Under the pieces are notes generated by a model. It made no database searches. It had not been told where the DNA came from and was given only the letters and a program-made list of their open reading frames with translations. The position numbers and the translations under genes were made by a program. From the NCBI RefSeq assembly GCF_000001735.4, contig NC_003074.8, positions 2,728,101 through 2,792,100 on the forward strand: DNA of 64,000 bases, given 5' to 3'. The DNA is from Arabidopsis thaliana. Its lineage: Eukaryota; Streptophyta; Magnoliopsida; Brassicales; Brassicaceae. Below are positions 36,001 to 45,709 of this stretch, in pieces; the stretch's first letter is position 1; every line of letters starts with the position of its first letter.

Positions 36001-36181
36001 TCTTGAATAATTTGCATTGCCCCAAACAGATTTCTAGGAGACGTTGATGTATCTGATCATGGCTGGGCAAAACATGTCCATAGATTCGACGACCCAAATC
36101 CGGGGAATAACTCAAACGACGTACAAAGGAGAAAGAATCAAACATGGCCGAGGACGGCGTCAAGAGAACTCGGAAATACAT
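33095..36181 (-). CDS. MEF12: PLS-class pentatricopeptide repeat protein with E/E+ domain (RNA editing)
   Basis: An intronless frame of 1,028 residues from ATG 36181-36179 ([17 protein letters not shown]) to TAA 33097-33095. The frame stays open upstream of that ATG, but the added residues show no targeting pattern and the chosen start gives the length I recall for At3g09040. The chain is a long series of P, L and S repeats (recurrent [8 protein letters not shown], WN(A/T)MI(S/R)GY and D.ITF..(V/L)L.AC motifs), followed by an E and E+ region ([44 protein letters not shown]), with no DYW deaminase domain. Such proteins recognise one or a few C-to-U editing sites in organelle RNA and recruit a deaminase in trans. 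I recall At3g09040 as MEF12, a mitochondrial nad5 editing factor; the symbol is less certain than the class. The N-terminus suits a mitochondrial presequence. Confidence 0.88.
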   Translation of the reverse strand: [1028 protein letters not shown]

Positions 36182-36759
36182 GATTGAGACTGCAGTCCGA
36201 CAAAAAAGGAACCTTGCCGGAGCTAGAACAGAGGTCTCAATTCCTCTATAAACCATGAGAAACAAAAAGCATCCAAACGAACAGGGTCGTCGTGAGTAAA
36301 GAAATTCGAAAAGCTGTTTCAAAAAAATTATACTTTTTAGCGGAAAAAAATGAGAAGAATCAACCTTTTCGGGTTGACCCGTAAACCCGCCGGTTGTTGA
36401 CTCGGATTAGGACTCGTATGTAGTGTGAATTAGAGGTTCTCTGGTCATTTACAACACATAATTAGAGGTTCGATGAAGAAATTATTCTGTGTAAGTGTGA
36501 ATTTAAATATAGCAAACCTATAAGCTCAAAACTTTGAATATGGCCAATTTATAAAGAAATTTATGTGTGGAAGTATGACTTTAATGTAATTAAGAAATAT
36601 TAGAGCCAATCTATAATAATGTCTCAAATATAGGGTCTTTTATGCAAATACTTTAAAACTCAAAACTGGTTTTGGATAATGCGTAAACTAAATTAAAAAA
36701 CGAGAGGTGGGTTACTCTGAAACGAGCCTTCTTCTTCTTCGTTGAAGAAAACATAGAAG
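36182..36759. promoter_or_regulatory. divergent promoter of MEF12 and the plastid-type membrane protein
   Basis: 578 bases between two start codons. The MEF12 side is GC-richer (GGGTTGACCCGTAAACCCGC near 36375), and the middle is AT-rich. A duplicated ATTAGAGGTTC occurs at about 36430 and 36461. A CTT repeat (about 36727-36740) precedes the plus-strand ATG. No TATA is convincing on either side. Confidence 0.5.
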
Positions 36760-37807
36760 ATGATGAACACACTTCATGCATTTCAGACAACCTTAACACC
36801 AAACTTTCATGTTCTTTTCAATGCCTCGAGACATTCTCTTTCCCGACCCCAATTTCTCTGTCTCTCCAAATCGGGAGACGGAACTTCAGATTCTGATTCT
36901 GATCCCGACCCTCCAAAACCCGAAGGCGATACTCGCAGGCAAGAACTCTTAGCTAGGATCGCCATGATTCAGACATCGAAGGTCCGTTTGACGGATTTCT
37001 TGGACGAGAGATCAGAGTATCTCACCAAGTTTGCTGAAGAAGCCAATGCGGAGTTTGACAAGGTTGGAGAAGACGCCATGAAAGACCTTGACGAAGCTAG
37101 CACAAGGGTATGTATCAGTTGAAAACGATAACATTTTGAAATCTCGTATCATATGGAAATAGTCTTAACCTGTGCACAATACAGTTTTAGAACAGTAGAA
37201 TGTCTTGTTTCAATGGCTTACCTTAATTCTCTGATGCAGTTTGATCCTTATGAATTGTCTTTACTCTCTAGATCAAGTGAACTCAGAAGCTTTCAGATAT
37301 TGTGATTTGCTCGATGATATTGCAGGAACAGAACGATAGATAAGCTGATATTGTTTTTCTTTCCGGGTGATTGAGCAGATACTGGAGAATATCGAAAGCA
37401 AGATGCAAGCTTTTGAGGAATCTGCGGGATTGAACAGATTAGAGATCGAGGAGAACGATAATAAGTTGGCTGAGTTTGAGGAGAAGATTCAAGTAGACAG
37501 GAATGAAGGATTGTTCTTTAAAAGCTTACGTGACAAAAAACCAGTGGATAGAGAGCAAGCTAGAGAGGAAACTGAGAAAATACAAGAGGTTACCAAAGAA
37601 AGTGCAGGATCAAAGTCAAGAAGGAATATTTACCTCGGGTTAATTGGGATTGTGGTTCTCGCAATTGCTGATTCCTTCGTTTCTTCACCGGATTGGAGAA
37701 AAGTCGCAATTCTTGGAGCTATCCTTGTCCCACTGCTCACTCAATTCGTATACGAGCAGACATTATTATCAGAAGCAGATAAGGGAAAGGAAAACAAGAA
37801 GGAATGA
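36760..37807 (+). CDS. predicted plastid membrane protein with coiled coil and two C-terminal TM helices
   Basis: Two exons, 36760-37107 and 37379-37807, give 258 residues. Two adjacent ATGs are possible (36760 and 36763). The first ~45 residues are Ser/Thr/His-rich with few acidic residues (a chloroplast transit-peptide pattern), followed by an Asp/Ser/Pro linker (SDSDSDPDPPKPEGD), then long charged coiled-coil segments (RLTDFLDERSEYLTKFAEEAN; LEIEENDNKLAEFEEKI). Two hydrophobic helices (IYLGLIGIVVLAIADSFV and VAILGAILVPLLTQFVY) come near the end, and a Lys/Glu-rich tail closes the chain. At3g09050 carries an old database label '8-amino-7-oxononanoate synthase', which nothing in the sequence supports: there is no PLP-enzyme fold or Lys motif. 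Function unknown. Confidence 0.88.
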
Positions 37808-38266
37808 ACGATAGAAGCCGACAAACTCTGTATTAATCGAAAGAGATGAATATAACTTGATGGCATAGACCCAAAGTGTGAAACTTATCACTTTAGGTTT
37901 GATGCGTCAAGCTACAGCTTTTCTTTTGCATCATCAAATATCAGATCTCGATGATGTTTACTCGAATCATTCAAACTAATGTGTATCACCCAAATGCTTT
38001 TGATGTATGTATGTATGTATAATACTAGTTCATCAGATGATATAGCTAACTTGATTCTTATCGACTTACTGCAGTTTACCTCCTGTCACTTCCAAGCACC
38101 GAGACATACAATTCAACCTCCAAAACAAAGATTCAGGGTCAGAGCATTGTACCTTATCACGCAAAGCTAGCTGAGCTGGCCCAGAGATCATCCAGGGTCA
38201 AACTGAACCCTAGAGAGTTATACAGCAATATGCAACAGATTAAGGTTTCCTTTAATATTCATCACA
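37808..38266. repeat. convergent spacer with an ATGT microsatellite
   Basis: 3' UTRs of the plastid protein (+) and the P-class PPR gene (-). It contains an (ATGT)4 tract at 38003-38020. No gene seen. Confidence 0.55.
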
Positions 38267-40330
38267 TTAGCGATTCACGACAGCTCGAACAAGTATGTTC
38301 CAGGTGTAAACAGTTGGAAAAATGCCATGGTTTCTAGCATCATCAAAGAATTCCATAGCATACGACACTCCGCGGCACATACACAACCCTTTCATTATAG
38401 TATTGTAGGATATAATATCAGGTTGCAACCCCATCTTGTACATGTAACCCCAAATCACTGTGGCTCTGTTGCTATCTCCAACTTTGAAGAATCCTTCCAT
38501 CAAGGTGTTGTAGGTTACAAGATTTGCAGTGCAATTCCGATGCTCCATATTTGCCATGACAGTCATTGCATCATCAAGTTTCCCAACAGAGCACAGACCA
38601 TGAATTAGTATGTTATGCATCATCACATCGGTTTCGAGTCCCGATTGAAGAAATTGGTGCCACAATTCAAGGGCCAAATCGATCTTCCTGTCGCGGCAAA
38701 GACCACATAAGAGTATACTATAAGTTTTCAGATCTGGTTTCCATCCGTTTTCAAGCATTTCTTTCACAAAAGCAGATGCTTCACCAAATTTCCCTGCTTT
38801 ACACAAACCGCAAATAAGAATGTTGTAGGATACAACAGTCGGGCGACAACCGTTCTTCCCCATCTCTCTCAGAAAAAAGGAAGCCTCACCAAGTCTTGAG
38901 TCTCGGATTAAACCACCTATTAATGCATTACAGACATGAGAATTTAGCTCCACGCCATGCTTACTCATCTCTTTTACCAAATTTGACGCTTCTTCTAATC
39001 TTTTCTTTTTGCACAAACAGTCTATAATTGACGCATATGCATAAACATCCAGATGCCCACCACTGCTCTCCACCTCTTGCATCACCCCCAAGGCTTTATT
39101 CACATAACCATTCACACATAACCCGTGAATAAAAATACCGTAAGTAGTTTTGTCAGCTGCATAGCCCTTGGCAGGCATAAGCCTCCAAATCATTGTTGCT
39201 TCATCGATCTTCCCATTCTCCAACAACCCTTTAATCAAAATGTTATAACTCACTATGTTAACTGAATTCTTGTGCTCCATGATTCTCCACAACTCCAAAC
39301 TCTCCTTAATTTTCCCACAACGGCAAAACCCACCAAGCATAGTATTGTATGTAACCACATCAATCGAGGCTTTCCTTTCGTCCAACTCATTAAACACACT
39401 TTCAGCCTTATCAACATTACCTGCATCGCACAGCCCATGTATCAAACTGCTATATGTATATAAATCTTTTTCACGCTCATTTTGTTTCATTCTCTCCCAT
39501 ATCTTTAAACAATCATCTACTCTTCCGCATTTGCTCAAACCACTAATCATGATGTTGTGAGTCTTAACATTCGGATAAACAGAAGAGTCCTCCAACAGTC
39601 TGTCCCACAGTTCCATAGCCGTCTTGTGATCTTTTTCCTTAAGAAACCCATCAATTAAGATATTATAACACGTGACATCAGGTGCCACTCCTCTTTCAGA
39701 CATTTCATCGAACAGTTCCAGTGCATCATCCAATTTCCCAGCTTTAGCAAGATCGTTGATCACAGTGCTGTAACTAAACACATCAGGCTTAAACCCCTCT
39801 TTCCACATCCAATCTAGAAACCCTCTCGCTTTCTCGAACTCCTTCTTCTTACAAGACATTTTAATCAAAACATTATACGTCTGCAGATTTGGCGCCACTC
39901 CAGCAGTCTCGAAGTAGGCGAACAAGGACTCGACTTTAACCCATTGTTTCGCCTCCACGAACGCATTAAGTAGAGTGTTATAAGATCGAATCGCAGGCTC
40001 GCACCCGAAAATCTCTCGCATTCGTTTGAAAACATCTAGAGCTTGATCAGGCATGGAGTTCTTTCCGTAGGTTTTGATAACCGATAAAGCGACATCTTCG
40101 TCGCATTTACATTCTTGTGACCTAATAAGCTCGACGATTCGACTTACATGATTAACCATCCGCGTCTCCGAGAGACGTCGGAGGATATGGTGGTAAACGA
40201 CGGCGGAGTGTGCATAGCCTGGATGGCGAGTCGCCGAATCGAATAGAGCAAAAGCCGCACGCGGGTTCTTCTCCGATTTCAAGAGCTTAAGGACGTGTTT
40301 GGGTGACAGCGACTTTGGGAACACGACCAT
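38267..40330 (-). CDS. P-class pentatricopeptide repeat protein
   Basis: Intronless, 687 residues, ATG 40330-40328 to TGA. It is made almost wholly of canonical 35-residue P repeats (recurring V(T/V)YN(T/I)L(I/L)xG(F/L)C..G and A..(L/V)...M...G motifs), beginning about residue 75, with no E, DYW or SMR domain. A short N-terminus (MVVFPKSLSPKHVLKLLKSEKN) could be a mitochondrial presequence. P-class proteins usually stabilise, cleave or assist translation of a specific organelle RNA; the target is not known from sequence. Probably At3g09060. Confidence 0.95.
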   Translation of the reverse strand: MVVFPKSLSPKHVLKLLKSEKNPRAAFALFDSATRHPGYAHSAVVYHHILRRLSETRMVNHVSRIVELIRSQECKCDEDVALSVIKTYGKNSMPDQALDVFKRMREIFGCEPAIRSYNTLLNAFVEAKQWVKVESLFAYFETAGVAPNLQTYNVLIKMSCKKKEFEKARGFLDWMWKEGFKPDVFSYSTVINDLAKAGKLDDALELFDEMSERGVAPDVTCYNILIDGFLKEKDHKTAMELWDRLLEDSSVYPNVKTHNIMISGLSKCGRVDDCLKIWERMKQNEREKDLYTYSSLIHGLCDAGNVDKAESVFNELDERKASIDVVTYNTMLGGFCRCGKIKESLELWRIMEHKNSVNIVSYNILIKGLLENGKIDEATMIWRLMPAKGYAADKTTYGIFIHGLCVNGYVNKALGVMQEVESSGGHLDVYAYASIIDCLCKKKRLEEASNLVKEMSKHGVELNSHVCNALIGGLIRDSRLGEASFFLREMGKNGCRPTVVSYNILICGLCKAGKFGEASAFVKEMLENGWKPDLKTYSILLCGLCRDRKIDLALELWHQFLQSGLETDVMMHNILIHGLCSVGKLDDAMTVMANMEHRNCTANLVTYNTLMEGFFKVGDSNRATVIWGYMYKMGLQPDIISYNTIMKGLCMCRGVSYAMEFFDDARNHGIFPTVYTWNILVRAVVNR

Positions 40331-40779
40331 GTGAGAGTTTTTGGTGAACGTTATTTCTCCGGCATGTTTTGGGCTTTTTGCCTTTAATTAGAAGTGAAGT
40401 AATAAACTCTTTGTTGATTATAGTTAGTCAACAATCTCTTTCGATTTTAAAATTTTAATTTAGGTTAACTAACAAAATTATCAGACTATTCAATTTATTT
40501 GTTCCAATGAAAATTAACTAATCAAAATTTGGTTAATCATTGGAAAAAATTTAGGTGTTGATTGGGAAGCCTGGAACCAAAAATATAGCTGGTCGAATGG
40601 CGGTTTATTCCGGTTAAAATAGACAACGACAACAAGTGATTCGTTTGAGAATGCATCCCCTCCTTAACATTACAAAGTAAACCAATTGAACCGAAATTAA
40701 ACCTAAACCAACGAAATACTAAAAACAAAGGTTCAGCTTCATAGAGCTAATTAAACCATCCAATGAACAATTTTGTTGA
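40331..40779. other. spacer between the P-class PPR gene and OCTOPUS
   Basis: 449 bases holding the PPR promoter (its ATG faces this region) and the OCTOPUS 3' UTR. AT-rich in the middle. A TTAATTTAGGTTAAC-like stretch lies near 40454; no clear motif cluster. Confidence 0.5.
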
Positions 40780-42837
40780 TCAATACAGCCTCATTACACT
40801 CCTCGCTATAGAATGCCCGTGACTATTCGCCCACCCTCCGCCGCCGCCACCTCCTGCTCCTCCTGTACCGCTCATTCTCCGACTAGCTTTCATATGTGGC
40901 AAGTAAAACTTCAACATTCCGTTTTCCCCATTCTTAGGTGAGTACCTTGAACTCTTATTCCTCCTATCCAATCCGTTGACTTTCCTCGCTGATCCACCTC
41001 CGGAACTCCTCCAGCTCACATTGCTATTACTCCTCACCATCCTCGGCCCTCCTCCTCCTCCTCCTCCATTCCTCAGCTCCGGCCATGACTCCGATAACGA
41101 TCTCTCCACCATTCCACCGTTTAATCTCCTATACCTATCCTCTTCCTCCTCCTCCTCTTCCTCATACTTGTTAACACTCTTCCTGTAAATAAGTCCTAAA
41201 ATGCTCCACTTCCCCCACCGTCTCGACTTCTTGTTATTATCGTTACTATTCACTTTCCTATCGCCGATCATCATCGCCGGTTCCCGGAAAGATCCGTTAT
41301 CTGCCGTCTCCACGGCGTAGTTGTTGTTATCTCTCAGTGATCCTGAGTAAGCGTCAATTGATATAGCCGACGACACTGAAAGCTTTGGCTCGTCCATATC
41401 CGCCACAACGGCTGCAGCCGTTTTCCTCATGGAGCTACTAGACCTGTCGAGACTTTTCCGCCTCCTTGACGATGAGTCAGTATAGTAGTCTCGGGTTTGG
41501 ATTGATCCGCCGGGTATGATAACCGGGTCTGACACACCGTTGGTTTGGTTAACCACCGGTGGTGGTGGCGCCGGTTCTTCCACCGGAAACTGCATATCCG
41601 CTCGGGTTACGTGACGGTGCACCGGCGGCGGCGCATCCTCCACCACCGAGAGCATTGACGGCGGCGGAGGAGCTCTCGCGGCGGGAGGAAACATTGTCCG
41701 TCCAATCAAAGACCCGTCCCAAGAAGCTCTCGGCTCGTCAAACGAATAACGAGGATCATCAAGCGAGATCCTACCGATGTCAACGGAGAATCTACCGGCG
41801 TCAAGAGAGAATCTTCCGGCGTCTAGAGAGAATCGAGGGTCGGTATCGCACGACCTCCGACCATATCCGTAATCAGCAATCTCCGATTGAGTATCCCGGA
41901 GCTGTCTCCCAATCGGTTTCTCCACCGGTAATCTAGCTGATCCTGGCCGATGGTCGCCGCCGTTACGCCGCTTCTTCATCTTTTGATTCTGCCTCCATTT
42001 CTGAAGCTTCTTGCTGAAAACAGAGGCCGCCGACCAAAAACTCCGTCGTACCGATGGCTTCTTGGTTTGAGAATCAAGATCTATGTAATCCTTTATTGGC
42101 TTTAACTCCTCTTCGCTTAAACCCTTTGTTGGTTTCACCGCTTCTTCAATCTCCTCTCTAACTTCAACAATCTCGTCGCTTTTTTCCCTCATTAGTTCGC
42201 CGGAATCATTGAGAATCTCAAAGTCGCCAGCTTCAACGTAGTCTTCCTCCTCCTCCTCTTCAAGTTCTTCGTCGTCACTTTCAGCTTCTCCTTCATCGTT
42301 TACCTCTAGAACAGGCTCCGCAACGCTTGATTTCCTCGGCTCGACATCAATCTCACCGCCGGTGACATTGCTTGGAAGGTTTCGTTGCTCATCTTGGCTA
42401 AACAAGTTCCAAAGAGAGCTTCGAAGCCTGACGTCACAAGACCTACGTTGTGGCTCAAACACGCCGGAGAATCCTTCGTTGTTCTTGGATGCTGAGAAAG
42501 ATTTCGTACGACGGAGCTCCGGGAAGAATCCGGGTTTAACCCGGCCGTTTCCGTTTGTATTTACACCGCCCACTCCGTTGTTTCCGGAAGGCTTAAAGAG
42601 AGCCTTGAGAGCCGCAGCAGAGATGGTCGGAGGCTTTTTAGAGGAAGAAGAGGAACCGCCATTGTTGGTCTGATCTAAGACTGAGAGACGTTCACAGAGA
42701 CAAGAAGGGCAAAAACCGGTGAACCGCTCTTCTGGGTGACGGTTGCAAGAGGTAGAGAGACGGTGAGGCTGCGGAGGTTGTGGAGGCGGAGCAAGAGCAG
42801 CTGCGGCGGCGGAGACTGGGTCAGTAGCTGGATTCAT
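40780..42837 (-). CDS. OPS: OCTOPUS, polar membrane-associated phloem regulator (DUF740)
   Basis: Intronless, 685 residues, ATG 42837-42835. I recognise OPS (At3g09070), which sits at the apical side of provascular and phloem cells, promotes protophloem differentiation and antagonises BIN2. There is no TM segment. In order: an Ala/Pro-rich start; a Cys/His cluster at residues 31-48; conserved basic motifs (GFFPELRRTKSFSA, RRSCDVRLRSSLWNLF); an acidic run at about 182-200; SEEELKPIKDYIDLD with RRSFWSAASVFSKKLQKWRQ (the DUF740 core); six tandem heptads at 335-376; a Pro-rich linker (APPPPS, EPAPPPPV); KSRRWGKWSILGLIYRKS; poly-Glu; and a Gly-rich tail ending SHGHSIARSVMRLY. Membrane attachment is probably via the basic patches. 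Confidence 0.95.
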   Translation of the reverse strand: MNPATDPVSAAAAALAPPPQPPQPHRLSTSCNRHPEERFTGFCPSCLCERLSVLDQTNNGGSSSSSKKPPTISAAALKALFKPSGNNGVGGVNTNGNGRVKPGFFPELRRTKSFSASKNNEGFSGVFEPQRRSCDVRLRSSLWNLFSQDEQRNLPSNVTGGEIDVEPRKSSVAEPVLEVNDEGEAESDDEELEEEEEEDYVEAGDFEILNDSGELMREKSDEIVEVREEIEEAVKPTKGLSEEELKPIKDYIDLDSQTKKPSVRRSFWSAASVFSKKLQKWRQNQKMKKRRNGGDHRPGSARLPVEKPIGRQLRDTQSEIADYGYGRRSCDTDPRFSLDAGRFSLDAGRFSVDIGRISLDDPRYSFDEPRASWDGSLIGRTMFPPAARAPPPPSMLSVVEDAPPPVHRHVTRADMQFPVEEPAPPPPVVNQTNGVSDPVIIPGGSIQTRDYYTDSSSRRRKSLDRSSSSMRKTAAAVVADMDEPKLSVSSAISIDAYSGSLRDNNNYAVETADNGSFREPAMMIGDRKVNSNDNNKKSRRWGKWSILGLIYRKSVNKYEEEEEEEEDRYRRLNGGMVERSLSESWPELRNGGGGGGGPRMVRSNSNVSWRSSGGGSARKVNGLDRRNKSSRYSPKNGENGMLKFYLPHMKASRRMSGTGGAGGGGGGGWANSHGHSIARSVMRLY
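41710..41835 (-). repeat. six tandem 21-base heptad-coding units in OPS
   Basis: Residues 335-376 are six consecutive 7-residue units of the form R-(F/I/Y/A)-S-(L/V/F/W)-D-x-(G/P): RFSLDAG, RFSLDAG, RFSVDIG, RISLDDP, RYSFDEP, RASWDGS. Arg, Ser and Asp are invariant. Confidence 0.9.
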
Positions 42838-45326
42838 GACGGGAAATGGTGGTTAATCCTCCCTCTGGTCTCATATACTATATCGTCATCACTGTCTGGT
42901 CTCTGGCTTATAGAGAGAAAGACAACACTTAAGGTTAGAGAGAGAGATTGGGTAGTGTTGTCTCTGAAACTTCGTCTTGTTCCAACGGTAATTGAAAGAG
43001 AAAGGAGATGAACAAGAAAAAAACAAAACAAAAGAATTATTATAGAAAAACCAAATTAGTGTTTTCAAATAAACAAAAGTTTTAGGATATGGTTTTAGCG
43101 TGTTAATGTACGGTTATCTAGAAATTTTGTTCAGATTTATTCATATGATATAAGCCAAATCTTATTTTTATGTACTATATCTAACATAAAACATATTAAA
43201 CCTTTGTCCACTTCAATATTTTGCTTTTTATTTTCTTTGTCAGTTACATTTTTTTTTTGTTAACATGCAAATTAATTGGAGAAATATGATATGTCTAAAT
43301 TGACCTTATGTTCTGTCGATTTTTGTCTCATGTAATGCTAATATAAACCCGTTACTTGTTGGGTCGGTGGCAAAGTGGATTTTTTTCCCTGCTTTGTCAA
43401 AAGCAATTTTAACTAAAAAATCAAAATTTTCACACTACTTTTGACAAAATTTTCAAAAAGCAACAACACATGCTTCATTTTAATCTAAAACAATAACTCT
43501 ATCGTGATTCAACGATAAGTATGGGGTGCGTGTGTTATTTAGTACATGATGATTTTGTTGATCTAATAAAGTCCGTTTAAAGTTACAAACAAATTATTTC
43601 AACGATATTAATTGATTAGTTAATACTAGTAGTATTTTGATAGTGCTGCATCTTGTGCATTTCTTACAGTGCTACCGTAATAATCATGTCAATTATCGCA
43701 TCAATCATAGCAACAGGCGTCAACTATGGAATTTACCCGCTTTAACCACAGTAACAACTAAGAATTTACTAGTATTTGTTTTTAATTTAAAGAAATTTTA
43801 AAAAGAGATACTTTGGAATTAAAAAGATTCGGACCCAAAAAAAAAAGGAAAAGCAAATCACGCCATCACACTCCTAATTTCTTGTCTCTATGACACTCTC
43901 TCCTTTCGCTTTCTCTCTTCTTTCCTTTTTCTTTTTCTCTCTTTTGTTTTTCTGTGTTATATATTCATACATTTCTCCAAACTAATCTTCTCGATATTCT
44001 AACATTAAGACGAAAAACAGAGGTTTAAAATTAAGACGAATAATTCATAACAAAAATCAAGTACTTTCAAAATTCATTTTTAAAGTTATACTGTTTGCAA
44101 GAAGAAGAGAGGTTATAGTCAAGAAAAAACACGAGAAAACATTGATCAAGTTTTCGTTATCAAAGACTGTATTATTTGTATGCTTTCTTTTTTTGTTGTG
44201 ATATGCATTCTATATAACTTTAACTTTAGTTTTATTCCTTTATCTGATCAAATTTGTCTTGGCTTTTCTTTTCTTTCTGTTTTCCCCACAGAATAATATT
44301 CAATTTAGATATTCAAATATATATATTTGCTATTAATATGATTTAGGAACTATAGTACGTACGGGTCTCCGAATGTCTCTAGCATGGGAAACAAATATTG
44401 TCCTTCACCTAAACGCCGCTCGTTTGGTGAATCATTTTGTTCTTTCGTATAAACTACAACATACTGTACTAACATTCTAGTAACCATCGTAAGATATAAT
44501 TTACTATCGTATTTTAATTAAGGTAATATTAGAGGATGACCAAATTTGACAGCATTATTAATAAAATAGCCTTCGTGCAGAAAAGTTGGGTAAATAACAT
44601 TTTTTTATCCTTCGAAATAACTATTTTACCCTTTATAAATGAGATAAACTCTTTCTTTCCGACAATAGCTGCTACATGTAGGAAACAAAAGATAATACGA
44701 AATAATGATTACACCGCTACTTCTTAAAAAATCATGCAATATTAGACCACTACTTATTAAAATCACACGCAATATCTCTTATACCTTAAAAATGTATACG
44801 TAAAAGAAAACTTAGTTAAAAGATAGCCATTTAGAAACAGTTGTGATTGAGTATAGAAATATTGCATAAGATATTTAAGGACATGCTATTTATTTTTATT
44901 ACATTAAAATGTAGGTTTATTGTTTTGACAATATGGTAAATGGGTTTCAACAGAGATAAGCAAACCACATATGTGTTATTTATAGATTACATGTGATTGT
45001 ACAAATTTGCATGTGATTATAAAAAAAAACATAAATCATGAATCACTAACTTACTTGTGATTTTAGTAAAAAAACATAGATTATTTGTAAAATGCACATT
45101 ATCTTTAAAAAAATATTATCTTATCAAAAAATATAAACGTTTTAGGAAAATATACATATCAAATAGAAAAATAGAAAAATAGCATGAAGTATTCAAAAAT
45201 TACATGCTATCGTTTGAATTGAGACATACGGATCATTGTAATTTTAGTAAAGAACAAGTATTATTTAAAAGAAACTTTGAAAAATACAATGTTTTAGAAT
45301 AAAAATACATGTCAACAAAAGTAAAC

Positions 45327-45498
45327 GGCGGTGGTGATGAATACGGAAGAGGCGGTGGTGTTATGGATATGGTGGTGAATACGGAGGCGGTAGTGTTTAC
45401 AGATCTAATAATACTAAATACGGAGGAGGCGGTGGTGTTACGGATCTAGTGGTGGTTATTGTTGTAAGGGAAGAGGAGGTTATGAAAGCTTTAGTGGT
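45327..45498 (+). pseudogene. relic of a glycine-rich protein gene
   Basis: A GC-rich island in AT-rich DNA made of about three degenerate units of AATACGGAGGAGGCGGTGG-type sequence. Read in pieces it gives glycine-rich fragments in shifted frames (YGRGGGV; YGGEYGGGSVYRSN; KYGGGGG; then YGSSGGYCCKGRGGYESFSG). No single frame or start codon joins them, so it is a decayed fragment. The parent family could not be named. Confidence 0.4.
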
Positions 45499-45687
45499 AA
45501 AACTATTTGCCTATAAAGCTATTTGTCCCCCTCAACCAAAATCCTATTATAGAAATATTAGAGTAATTTAAAGTTGGTTTCCGACAAGTACTATACGCCT
45601 ATGGTTAGTTTATATAATATTATGGATTTTATGGTCATCTAGTGCATATACCCTTTTAATTATTCGATTACATTCTTCACTTCTTCC

Positions 45688-45709
45688 TTTTTTTTTTTTT
45701 TTTTTTTTT
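45688..45709 (+). repeat. poly-T run (22)
   Basis: Uninterrupted run of 22 T within the gene desert, 190 bases downstream of the glycine-rich relic. It may be a simple repeat. Confidence 0.9.

Noticed and set aside
36760..37807. Biotin-pathway enzyme (8-amino-7-oxononanoate synthase) label for the two-exon plastid protein
   Set aside because: The protein is 258 residues of coiled coil and two TM helices; no PLP-binding fold or motif is present, so the label is an annotation error.
44500..45620. Possible transposon around the glycine-rich relic
   Set aside because: I looked for terminal inverted repeats, Helitron-like TC/CTRR ends and target-site duplications and could not define both ends by eye.
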